From Brevibacillus centrosporus (GTDB lineage Bacteria; Bacillota; Bacilli; Brevibacillales; Brevibacillaceae), in NCBI RefSeq assembly GCF_003710815.1, contig NZ_RHHP01000015.1, forward strand, positions 62,001-126,000: a stretch of 64,000 nucleotides of DNA, in the 5' to 3' direction. The notes beneath the pieces are model-generated. The model saw only the letters and a list, made by a program, of their open reading frames with translations. It did no database searches and had not been told where the DNA came from. Within the stretch, counting starts at the first letter, position 1; each line of letters begins with the position of its first letter. Both the position numbers and the translations under genes were made by a program. This document shows, piece by piece, positions 1 through 7,657 of the stretch.

Positions 1-2
1 AG

Positions 3-887
3 GTAGCTGCGTTTTCCTGTCTGCCCTTCCGAGGGGGGCTCGAGGATGGTCAAAGAAAAAGAGAAGTAGCTGAGCAGTACGCACAGCAGAGGGGCCAGAC
101 ACCGCTTCACCAAGTAAGGCAATGGGGAAAATGGCCCTTGCGATCGACGAAGCGCTACGGGGAAGACCGGCTTTCCGTCATTATCCCCGCGTGCAACGAA
201 GAGCGGACGATCGGGAATGTCCTGCGGGAAGTGCTGCAGCTTGCTCCGGCTGAAATCATTGTGGTCGTAAATGGATCCAGTGATCAGACGGCAAGAATCG
301 CACAGGAGCATGGTGTCACGACCGTAGAAATAGCAGAGCCTTTGGGAGTAGATACGGGTCGAGCAGTGGGAGCCAGTCTCGCCCGAGGAGACATTTTGTT
401 GTTCGTGGATGCAGATTTCGTCATCCCGGCCATGGATCTGTATCCGTTTGTACGTGCTTGCCAGCATCGTGTCGAGGTAGCCCTCAATGATCAACGGCGG
501 TTCCTTTCAGGTGTCTCTTCGCGGGATGGAGTGCTGGCAGCCAGGCAAGCGTTGAATGCAGCGATCAATCGCAAAGGGCTGGGGCAAGGCTCCATGCTGG
601 TCGTACCGTTTGCCTTGCGCCGCGAGTCTTTTGCTCCGATCGGTTGGCAGTTGATGGTCTGTCCACCTAAAGCGCAGGCAGCGGCAGCCTTAGCCGGTTT
701 GGACATAAGGCTGGTGCACGAAGTAGACAGCTTTGCCCGCAATCGGATTCGCCCGGACAAAAACCTCGCCACTTCCCGGAGGTCATTGGCATTTCAACAG
801 ATTTTGGGTGATCATATCGAGGCTTTTCAACTATTAGCAGAAAGTGGTGCGAAAATATGGAAACAGAGCGTGAAAGCGGGCTGGTGA
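3..887 (+). CDS. Family 2 glycosyltransferase, 5' end outside the window
   Basis: Transfers a sugar from a nucleotide-sugar donor in cell-surface polysaccharide or protein glycosylation. The GT-A fold is visible: a VIIPACNEE start, then a DxD-like stretch LFVDADFV. The first plausible start inside the window is a TTG at 138 without a convincing ribosome site. The same frame stays open from base 3 through a basic, Gln-rich segment, so I treat the gene as running in from the left with its true start unseen. It overlaps the next glycosyltransferase by 31 bases, as in a tight operon. Donor and acceptor cannot be told from sequence. Confidence 0.75.
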   Translation, partial: VAAFSCLPFRGGLEDGQRKREVAEQYAQQRGQTPLHQVRQWGKWPLRSTKRYGEDRLSVIIPACNEERTIGNVLREVLQLAPAEIIVVVNGSSDQTARIAQEHGVTTVEIAEPLGVDTGRAVGASLARGDILLFVDADFVIPAMDLYPFVRACQHRVEVALNDQRRFLSGVSSRDGVLAARQALNAAINRKGLGQGSMLVVPFALRRESFAPIGWQLMVCPPKAQAAAALAGLDIRLVHEVDSFARNRIRPDKNLATSRRSLAFQQILGDHIEAFQLLAESGAKIWKQSVKAGW

Positions 888-1425
888 GCGTAGTCATCAC
901 GAATTATAACCGTGGCGACTACGTGCTAGAGTGCCTGAACAGCATTCTTTCGCAGACCTATCAAAAGTGGGAAATGATCTTTATCGACGATGCTTCCACA
1001 GATGATTCTGTCGCCATCGTTTACGAGTGGCTGCAGCGGAATGAAGCGTCACTCCGGGATCATCAGGTCGTGATTCAACAACTGCCGCGCAACATCGGTT
1101 TTGCAGGTGCAATCAACATGGGGTTCTATTTGGCAAAAGGAGAATACATCGCGGTTCAGGATTCGGATGATTACTCCCACCCTTTGCGCTTGGAGCGGGA
1201 GGGCATTGCGTTTGCCATGGAACGATTCTGTTTCGCGGGCGATTGTTTGATCAAATCGGCGGACCTACGCGACGGATCAATGGGGCAGAGGATTACGAAT
1301 TTATCGCCAAAAGCTTGAATGCCCGAGCGAATATCGAGAATCTTCCGGAGGCGCTCTATTACTATCGGCTTCATGCCCATCAACGTTCGACCAAGTACTA
1401 TCGGAGAAAGGAGAGCAAAGGATGA
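857..1425 (+). pseudogene. Family 2 glycosyltransferase, frameshifted with an internal gap
   Basis: The ATG at 857 opens a typical GT-A protein (SVVITNYNRG, then AVQDSDDYSHP as the metal/donor region). In that frame it stops at 1318 with a nonsense tail. The family C-terminus is in another frame from about 1228 to 1425 (LFRGRLFDQIGG, then GAEDYEFIAKSLN). The join lies near 1225. Both pieces together give about 189 residues, and the segment that normally links the DSDD region to the LFRR..FDQIGG region looks too short. I infer a deletion that also shifted the frame. The end overlaps the ATG of the next gene at 1422. The product is probably inactive. Confidence 0.7.
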
Positions 1426-3422
1426 GCAGCCGTGTATTGATGGTTCTGGACAGTATGGGAACAGGTGGAACGGAAACGTACGCCCAAAGTCTCGGCAAAC
1501 CGTTTGTAGAAAAGGGAGTACGCTTGCATTATGCGGGAGCAGACGGTCCGTTCCATCAGGAGTTTATCCGTGCGGGTTACCAAGTTCATCTGGTGGCGTC
1601 GGACCTACAGCCGCTGACGGAGAGGAAAAAAGTGCTGAAGCAAGCCTACCAGAAGGTCATGGAGCAGGAGCAAATCTCTATCGTACACGTGCATCAGGCC
1701 CCCTCGGGAATCCTCGCCGCAAATGCAGCCAATGAACTGGGAATTCCCGTCGTCTTCACGATGCACGGGACGTATTATCCGCACGAGGAAGCCATCGAGC
1801 TTGCTCAACTATGTGACGCCATAATCAGTGTAAGCAAACCGGTCCAACGCTATTGGCTTGCCAAAGGAATTACATCGACGGTCATTTCCAACGGTGTCGA
1901 TCTGGAAAGGTTTCACCCAGAGGCAAGTGATCGTGCTCGCGGAACCTTTTTGTCAAATGTCCCGGAAGATGCGACCGTCGTGACCTATGTGAGCAGATTG
2001 GCCTGGCAAAAAGCTTCGGTGTGCAACATGGTACTGCGTTCGACCAAAACGTGGCCAGCCGAATGGAACAAGGTTCACATCGTGGTTGTAGGGACAGGAG
2101 CACAAGTCCATCACGTGAATGAGCTGGCGAGAAATTTGAATAAACTGCGTGGCGAGGTCTACATCCATCTCGTAGGGGAACAAACGGACGTTTTGCCTTA
2201 TTACGAGAGCAGCGATCTGGTGATTGGCACGGGACGAGTGGCGCTGGAGGCGATGGCCTGCGGCAAGCCAGTGCTCGCCATAGGCAATCACGGCTATGTG
2301 GGACTCGTTACACCCAAGCGAACGAGTCAGAAAAGGCGAGAGAGGGTGAGCGGTTCGATGAGAAAAGTGTTGTACGTTGGGTGGATTGGTTTTAACAACC
2401 TAGGAGACGAGCTCATGTGGAAAGCGTTTGAGCAGCTGGCACATGAGCTGCTCGATCCACAAAAGGTGCAGATCATCCCTTCTTTGCCCGGTGTTGATCT
2501 TCAGGATCTGAGTCCGTATGATACCGTCGTCATCGGTGGCGGATCGCTGCTTGTGCCCGGGTATGTCGATGTGGCGTACCGGGCTGTGCAGCAAAAGAAA
2601 CAGCTGCTGATCTGGGGCAGTGGCTATGATACGCAAGAGCCTGTTCGCTTGGATGCTGCAGGGAGATTGGACCATGCGCAGATGGGGGAAAGTGATCGCA
2701 TGCGCGAGATGCTGCGGGAAATCGGGCAGCACGCTTCTTTCTTTGGCGTACGAGGACCGCTGACCTACCAATATTTGCAGGCATCCGGTGTTGGTGGGCA
2801 CCTCCATATTGGTGGTGATCCTGGGATGCTGCTAATGCCGCCAAGTACACCAAGCCCCGAGCAGGTAGACTCAAAGCAAAATCGACCAGTCATCGGCATC
2901 AACTGGGGAACCTCCTACAATCGGATCTACGGAAAAAACGAAGCTGAGGTAGAGGATGCCCTGGCGTACGCAGGCCGCAAATTAATCGAGGAAGGGTACG
3001 ATTTGTATCTGTACACCATGTGGGGGCCAGATGGGAACGCGAACAAGCGGCTCTACCAAAAGATCGCGTGTCCTGAACGGACGACGCTTGATCTGGTCGT
3101 TCACGATCATACAGAGATGATGCGACGTATCCAAGCATGGGAGGCGACCATCAACTTCAAGCTGCACGCCAATGTGCTCAGCGCAGCCTGCGGGATTCCC
3201 TTTGTATGCTTGGCGTATCGTTTCAAATGCGTGGACTTTATCCATTCCTTGGACGTGGCGGAACTTGCCGTCACTACAGATGAACAAGATCTGGCGCAAC
3301 GAATCCTGTCTCGCGCCAAATACGCGATTTCATACAAGGACACGATTCGCAGCAGTATTGCCAGCAAGCAGCAGCAAATGATCGACAATCTGCGCGCTCC
3401 ATTTGTAAATGATTGGCTCTGA
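1422..3422 (+). CDS. Fused glycosyltransferase (GT4, truncated) and polysaccharide pyruvyl transferase
   Basis: Residues 1 to about 297 are a GT-B glycosyltransferase of family 4 (SMGTGGTETYAQSL at the start, SNGVDLERF, EAMACGKPVLAIGNHG). Residues 313-666 are a complete-looking polysaccharide pyruvyl transferase (VLYVGWIGFNNLGDELMW, VVIGGGSLL, INFKLHANVLSAACGIP). The linker reads like translated intergenic DNA: a GAGAGGGTGAG ribosome-site-like string lies just before the ATG at 2358, where a separate gene would start. The GT4 part lacks the last 60-90 residues usual after the NHGYVGLVTP motif. I infer that a deletion near 2310 fused two adjacent genes in frame. The transferase half may still be translated from 2358; the GT4 half is probably impaired. 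Confidence 0.75.
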   Translation: MSSRVLMVLDSMGTGGTETYAQSLGKPFVEKGVRLHYAGADGPFHQEFIRAGYQVHLVASDLQPLTERKKVLKQAYQKVMEQEQISIVHVHQAPSGILAANAANELGIPVVFTMHGTYYPHEEAIELAQLCDAIISVSKPVQRYWLAKGITSTVISNGVDLERFHPEASDRARGTFLSNVPEDATVVTYVSRLAWQKASVCNMVLRSTKTWPAEWNKVHIVVVGTGAQVHHVNELARNLNKLRGEVYIHLVGEQTDVLPYYESSDLVIGTGRVALEAMACGKPVLAIGNHGYVGLVTPKRTSQKRRERVSGSMRKVLYVGWIGFNNLGDELMWKAFEQLAHELLDPQKVQIIPSLPGVDLQDLSPYDTVVIGGGSLLVPGYVDVAYRAVQQKKQLLIWGSGYDTQEPVRLDAAGRLDHAQMGESDRMREMLREIGQHASFFGVRGPLTYQYLQASGVGGHLHIGGDPGMLLMPPSTPSPEQVDSKQNRPVIGINWGTSYNRIYGKNEAEVEDALAYAGRKLIEEGYDLYLYTMWGPDGNANKRLYQKIACPERTTLDLVVHDHTEMMRRIQAWEATINFKLHANVLSAACGIPFVCLAYRFKCVDFIHSLDVAELAVTTDEQDLAQRILSRAKYAISYKDTIRSSIASKQQQMIDNLRAPFVNDWL

Positions 3423-3454
3423 AATTGGTAAGTTAAGGGATCTGTATTCGGCGT

Positions 3455-3484
3455 AAATATTGCCACCGCCACTAGCGCATAATA
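3455..3484 (+). promoter_or_regulatory. Possible sigma-G-type promoter of the SASP gene
   Basis: CATAATA at 3478-3484 fits the forespore -10 pattern CATNHTA. AAATA at 3455-3459, 18 bases upstream, fits four of five -35 positions (gHATR). It lies 33 bases ahead of a spore protein gene, where a forespore promoter is expected. The match is short, so this is suggestive only. Confidence 0.35.
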
Positions 3485-3516
3485 AGCCCACAACACCGAT
3501 TGGAGGGAAATACATC

Positions 3517-3732
3517 ATGTTAAGTGGAAGTGGCAATTCAAATCAAAAGCTGGTCCCGCAAGCATCGCAAGCCCTTGACCAAATGAAGTTTGAAATCGCA
3601 GCAGAATTCGGGGTCATTCTCGGCCCAGACACTTCTTCTCGTCAGAATGGCTCAGTTGGTGGAGAAATTACGAAGCGCCTGGTAAGCTTTGCCGAACAAC
3701 AACTCTCTGGCGGCGGTGCTTTCCGCATCTAG
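3517..3732 (+). CDS. Alpha/beta-type small acid-soluble spore protein
   Basis: A 71-residue DNA-binding protein that coats and protects spore DNA and is degraded on germination. The family core is clear: an N-terminal half with [15 protein letters not shown], containing the E-I-A site where the germination protease cuts, and a C-terminal half with [19 protein letters not shown]. The ATG at 3517 follows TGGAGGG by 8 bases; the longer open frame upstream has no ribosome site. It is monocistronic, with a possible sigma-G promoter upstream and a strong terminator directly after. Its presence marks the host as an endospore former. Confidence 0.95.
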   Translation: MLSGSGNSNQKLVPQASQALDQMKFEIAAEFGVILGPDTSSRQNGSVGGEITKRLVSFAEQQLSGGGAFRI

Positions 3733-3746
3733 GTACATGCAAGACA

Positions 3747-3787
3747 AAAGGCCAGCCCTCTCTTACAAAGAGGCTGGCCTTTTTTGT
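3747..3787 (+). terminator. Intrinsic terminator after the SASP gene
   Basis: An 11-base inverted repeat (AAGGCCAGCC with AGGCTGGCCTT) followed by a run of T. Confidence 0.9.
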
Positions 3788-3836
3788 ATGGGCAGCTGGT
3801 CGAATAGGTATTTGGATATATTTACAAGTATTTTGC

Positions 3837-4982
3837 TTGATAGGGGACGCGTATTTGGATGATCTCGACTTTGAGCGGGATGCTCGCGGCAGTAACCATC
3901 CATCTACGGGGAGCATTCCGGAAGAGTCGATCAGAGGAATCGTCGTGCCAAAGCTTGCCTTCTTTATGCAAGAGAAGCTGGACAACCTCCCGCAGGCAGC
4001 GCTGATTGACTACAGCTTTTCGTTTTGGGGAAAGTTTCAAACGGAAAACGGGAAAATCAACGTGCTGATTTTAAAGCAGATCGACCAAGCCAAAAAGGAG
4101 CTACTGCTTAAACGTGTACAGGCCTATCTGGAGAGGCTCGAAGCTCAGCCAGCAAGTGCCACTGATCCACTGGAGACGTTTTTCTTGGCAAGGCATCTTT
4201 TAGATCGAGACCTGTTTCCAAAGCTAGATACCCGCAAAATCATTTCCACTTTTGAGCAGATTCTGGATCTGAATAAAGGAAATCAGCCGCAGCTCAGAGA
4301 GCATCGCCATACGATCGTACATGCTCTGCGGGATTGGGCTGAGCATGACTGGCTCCTGCAGCACTTTGAGAGAAAGGAGCTGCAATGGGGGCAAAAGGTC
4401 TACACGAAAAAAGCTGAGCAGCACCTGGGGAGCATCGACCAGGGAGAAATGGAGCTTTTTCTTTATACGGCGGTGGCGATTCTCAAATACGAGCCCTCCT
4501 ACGCAAGAGATACTGGTAGTGAGTTTTTGGAGAGGGCAAAAGAGCTGGGTAGCGAGCTCGCTGCTCAGATTTTGCTGGAAGGCAGCGGAAGCATCGCTCG
4601 TGAAGATAGGCAAATGGCAAACGAGGTTGTCGAGTGCAAGGCAAACGACGTATTTGCAACGGTCACGATAACGGTGAAGCAGGAAGGGGAAGAGTGCTAT
4701 GCACAGGCGATCCGCTTTTTGTGCCAGCTGCTCCGGGCAGGCTTTCCCAAAAGCTGTCAGATCAAGCTGACATCCAAGGAGAAGCAATTTCTGCCGATCA
4801 AAGGTCTGGCGAAGTCGGCAACCCATCGTTTTTTTGCCAACGCACTGGCCTACCCAAGCTGGGGCGGGGTGGCGAAGCTAAAGTCGACGGCAGCCAAAGC
4901 AAAAGGTGAGAAGGCAGACATGCTCAAGCATCTCGTAGAGGAAGCGGCTGGAGTGAAGAAAAAGCAAGCAAACGAATCCTAG
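3837..4982 (+). CDS. Unknown protein, possibly a shortened DUF6138-type protein
   Basis: A 381-residue soluble, charged, mainly helical protein without signal peptide or membrane segment. Stretches such as LPIKGLAKSATHRFFANAL and EVVECKANDV recall, from memory, proteins annotated DUF6138 in Bacillus and relatives, a family of unknown function. The start is doubtful: the TTG at 3837 has no ribosome site and comes 50 bases after the SASP terminator. The frame stays open a little further upstream without a better start, and the family N-terminus seems missing. The C-terminal tail rich in Lys/Ala may also be foreign. An N-terminal truncation is likely. It is followed 30 bases later by the broken SMI1/LRR gene. 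Confidence 0.5.
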   Translation: MIGDAYLDDLDFERDARGSNHPSTGSIPEESIRGIVVPKLAFFMQEKLDNLPQAALIDYSFSFWGKFQTENGKINVLILKQIDQAKKELLLKRVQAYLERLEAQPASATDPLETFFLARHLLDRDLFPKLDTRKIISTFEQILDLNKGNQPQLREHRHTIVHALRDWAEHDWLLQHFERKELQWGQKVYTKKAEQHLGSIDQGEMELFLYTAVAILKYEPSYARDTGSEFLERAKELGSELAAQILLEGSGSIAREDRQMANEVVECKANDVFATVTITVKQEGEECYAQAIRFLCQLLRAGFPKSCQIKLTSKEKQFLPIKGLAKSATHRFFANALAYPSWGGVAKLKSTAAKAKGEKADMLKHLVEEAAGVKKKQANES

Positions 4983-5012
4983 TAATCGATAGCTGGCAAA
5001 GGAGGAAGGCAC

Positions 5013-6213
5013 ATGATCAAGCCATTCGTTACCGAAATCATAGAGCTGCTGCGATCTGAATTTCGTGAAGGGGAAGAAGCGTTTCACCCGCCAGCGACTG
5101 AGCAGCAGCTTCAAGAAGCAGAGACGGAGCTTGGGTTTGCCCTGCCTGCGGATTTGAGAGAGCTGTATCAGGTTTGGAACGAAACCGCTACTGGCTGCCG
5201 ATCAGCAAAGATTGGGGAGGAAATCATCTCGGCCTCGATCTGTATCCCGATGAGCAGGGACGCATGGGGCAGGTCATTAATTTTGGCCGTGACGAAGAGG
5301 TCAAGTATGTCGTTGCCCTCAGCCTGCGCTTCATCCGATTCGCATGGATCATGGGCTGCAAGATACGTCTGCGTGGTTGAACGGCTTGGAGGAGAGCTGG
5401 CAGGAGCGGATCCTGTCGGCCAGCGGCTCACCCGATGTATTTCTGCGAGAAAAGCAGCTCCGTTTTATCGGTGAGGGAATCACGGATATCACACCTTTGG
5501 CGCATTGCAGGGAGGTCCGTGAGCTGATCCTGTCGGCAAACGAGTTGGAATCGATTGAAGCCTTGCGCGATTGCCGCCAGCTAAAGCAACTGAATTTGAC
5601 CAAAAATCCGCTTTCGGATCTGCGGCCTTTGGGTTACGGATATATCCCCGCTGGCTTTCATGCCCAAATTGAGGTCCCTTGATCTTTCAGAAACCGCCAT
5701 ACACGACTTTACACCGCTAAAGCAGGCAAAGAGCTTGAAGGAGCTGGAGGTCAGCGGGCTGGATAGGGAGCAGCTCTGCAGTCTGGCCGAGCTAGCCTCA
5801 CTCGAGAAGCTGACACTAGTCGGCCTGCTTCTGGAGCTGAAGAGGCGGTGGAAGTGCTAGGGCAGCTCGTGAACTTGCGAACGCTGGAGCTGGAAGAGGT
5901 ATCGCTATCGAATCTGGAGTTTTTGCGCAATTGCCCAAACCTTCAAAGGGTTAAGCTAAAGGATTCGTCGATCCAAGATGCTTCTGCTTTGGCGATGCTG
6001 GAAAGTCTGCATTCCCTGGAGCTGAGTGGCTGCCCCAACCTAGGCAAGCTGGAGGAGCTGGGGAAATCGGCTTCGCTGCGCAAAATCACCGCCTCCTTCG
6101 CGCAATTTGCCTTGTTGAAAGACCGCTTTGACCGGAAAATCGATTTTTCGACCATTACGGGCAGTATGACCGATGAGGAAGATGAGATCTGGTACGCATA
6201 TCTCAAGTCGTAG
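5013..6213 (+). pseudogene. SMI1/KNR4-type plus leucine-rich-repeat protein, multiply frameshifted
   Basis: An ATG at 5013 behind AAAGGAGGAAGG begins an SMI1/KNR4 (SUKH) domain (LGFALPADLRELYQVWN). The same domain then continues in other frames: RYWLPISKDWGGNHLGLDL and GQVINFGRDEEVKYVVA from about 5180 to 5315, and SAWLNGLEESW from 5344. Leucine-rich repeats follow in three more frame segments (5344-5640, 5660-5820, 5830-6213) with repeats such as LKQLNLTKNPLSDL and LRTLELEEVSLSNLEFL. Frame changes fall near 5175, 5320, 5640 and 5825. At 5175 about 50 residues of the usual SUKH domain also seem absent. SUKH proteins often serve as immunity or interaction modules. The gene is dead unless the frameshifts are sequencing errors. 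Confidence 0.75.
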
Positions 6214-6239
6214 CGTTTGCTTTCTTGAAGGGACAAAAA

Positions 6240-6296
6240 TGAAAAAGCAGGGGTAGCTTCGGACAAAAGGTCCGAAGACTGCCACTGCTTTTTTTA
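6240..6296 (+). terminator. Terminator, probably bidirectional
   Basis: A long imperfect hairpin centred on CTTCGGAC AAAAG GTCCGAAG, with AAAAAGCAG at the left foot and CTGCTTTTTTT at the right. It lies between convergent genes and can serve both. Confidence 0.8.
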
Positions 6297-6410
6297 CTTC
6301 GTAGGCTGAGCGGATAGTCCGGCGATATCTCTGGAGCCGAAAAATAGCATCGCAAGAAGAATGACAAGTAGGATGGATTCCGAAAAAGCCTCTCCATTAA
6401 AAGAATTCAT
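6294..6410 (-). CDS. Small single-membrane-span protein, 38 residues
   Basis: The ATG at 6410 follows a strong AGGGGG ribosome site by 8 bases. The product starts MNSFNGEAFSES and continues with a hydrophobic stretch ILLVILLAMLFFG, then a short polar tail. It resembles the very small membrane peptides common in spore formers, although it lacks the Gly/Tyr-rich start of YjcZ. The stop codon lies within the shared terminator. It is followed upstream by another minus-strand gene whose Ser/Asn/Lys-rich product could be spore related. Function unknown. Confidence 0.6.
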   Translation of the reverse strand: MNSFNGEAFSESILLVILLAMLFFGSRDIAGLSAQPTK

Positions 6411-6437
6411 GATACATTCCCCCTTTTAGGTTCCTGA

Positions 6438-6878
6438 TCAGCTATTCATTTTCTTTTTGAGCGCCTGGAAAATTTCATCTACCGTTACATTCCCATTCTC
6501 GTTCAAAAAATTCACCATGCTATCTACATTATTGTTGCTATTGTTGTTCAAGTCGTCGAGCGTAATGTACTTTCCTGTTAAGCCGACAATCATCGTAGCT
6601 TGTCTAAACAATTGAACAGAGTCTACTCGCAGCTTGCCGGTTAAAAGGAGACTAGCCACGATAAGCTCCAAGCTAGTGCCTGGGAAGCAAGGGAGAGGAG
6701 TGGATTGATTATTGGTCTGGTTCTTTTGGGCATCCTTTGACGAAGAATTGGCGGACTTCTTCTTTTTTCCATTGCCCGATGAAGAATTGGTGGCTTGCTT
6801 CTTTTCGGCGCGATTTGCAGAAGAGCTCGATGACTGTTTCTTTTGCGGTTGATTGGATGAATTTGGGGATGAATCCAT
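6438..6878 (-). CDS. Low-complexity Ser/Asn/Lys/Gln-rich protein, possibly spore coat
   Basis: A 146-residue cytoplasmic or spore-layer protein. Residues 1-60 are very rich in Ser, Asn, Lys and Gln with a repeated SSS-N-KK pattern. Residues 63-146 form an ordered part (LELIVASLLLTGKLRVDSV, then TVDEIFQALKKKMN). ATG 6878 has AGAAAGTAGGA upstream. The poly-Asn stretch near residue 110 is notable. It neighbours a tiny membrane protein and lies on the strand opposite to its surroundings. I do not recognise the family; a coat or spore-crust role is only a guess from composition. Confidence 0.6.
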   Translation of the reverse strand: MDSSPNSSNQPQKKQSSSSSANRAEKKQATNSSSGNGKKKKSANSSSKDAQKNQTNNQSTPLPCFPGTSLELIVASLLLTGKLRVDSVQLFRQATMIVGLTGKYITLDDLNNNSNNNVDSMVNFLNENGNVTVDEIFQALKKKMNS

Positions 6879-7225
6879 TCCTACTTTCTCCCACCTAACA
6901 AGGTTTGTGCTCTTTTAGATCGGTGTGAGGCGAGACTGTTACCCACAATTTCCGACGTGTCACCCGTAGACGTACAAACAAACGTATTCATTCATATTCC
7001 CCGGGCAGATTCATGGTGCTTGGTTAATTCGCCCAATAGTCAAGCAAAGAGCTGAGAGCAGCTCCTTTTTGCGAGGCTCGGCATTCCCGTAAACCAAATG
7101 TCCTAGTCTAAATTGTTCAGAAATTGTTGAGGCGCCTCTTGTAGAATGATGCCGATTGATGAAAGGGAAAAAGGGTAGATGGGTGATTGCCTTTACTAGG
7201 TAGGATGGGAGAACGTTATGTGGGA

Positions 7226-7642
7226 ATGAACAGCATTATGATTGTCGACGTCGCTGCTTTCGCGCGGCTTATGCTGCGGAACATGTTCGAGTCGTTAGGA
7301 TTTGAAGTCATTGCGGAAGCGGATTCTGGGGAAGAGGCAGTCCGAAACTACCGTCTGTATCGTCCAGACATTGTCTTGCTGGACATCTCCATGCCGGGGA
7401 TGGACGGGCTTAGGGCCTCACGGAAAATCATTGAATTGGATCGCAATGCCAACATCATCATATGCTCGGCTCTCGTCTATCGCGATACCGTCATCCAGGC
7501 GATTCGTGCAGGAGCAAAAGACTTCATAGCCAAGCCATTGCAAAAAGAGCGAGTCGAGCTGTCCATACGAAAAGTATTGGGAGAAGCTTCATGGGTGACG
7601 GCAGATCACCAAACAGGCGAGATTCGTTCAGCTTTCAAATAG
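7226..7642 (+). CDS. Single-domain CheY-like response regulator
   Basis: A 138-residue stand-alone receiver domain. The phospho-acceptor Asp lies in DIVLLDISMPGMDG, the conserved Ser in IICSAL and the Lys in DFIAKPL. The N-terminal acidic pair reads VDVAAF instead of VDDAAF, so one Mg-binding Asp is replaced by Val. I chose the ATG at 7226 because the family begins there; ATG 7205 and TTG 7187 are in-frame alternatives. It lies 15 bases before the epimerase-PelD gene and may belong to the exopolysaccharide operon as an input protein. The lost acidic residue may impair phosphorylation. Confidence 0.85.
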   Translation: MNSIMIVDVAAFARLMLRNMFESLGFEVIAEADSGEEAVRNYRLYRPDIVLLDISMPGMDGLRASRKIIELDRNANIIICSALVYRDTVIQAIRAGAKDFIAKPLQKERVELSIRKVLGEASWVTADHQTGEIRSAFK

Positions 7643-7657
7643 AGTTGGGGTGTGAGT

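Noticed and set aside
6900..7225. A c-di-GMP riboswitch before the receiver/Pel genes
   Set aside because: The GEMM core bases were not found; only a short GAGGCGCCTC palindrome is present.
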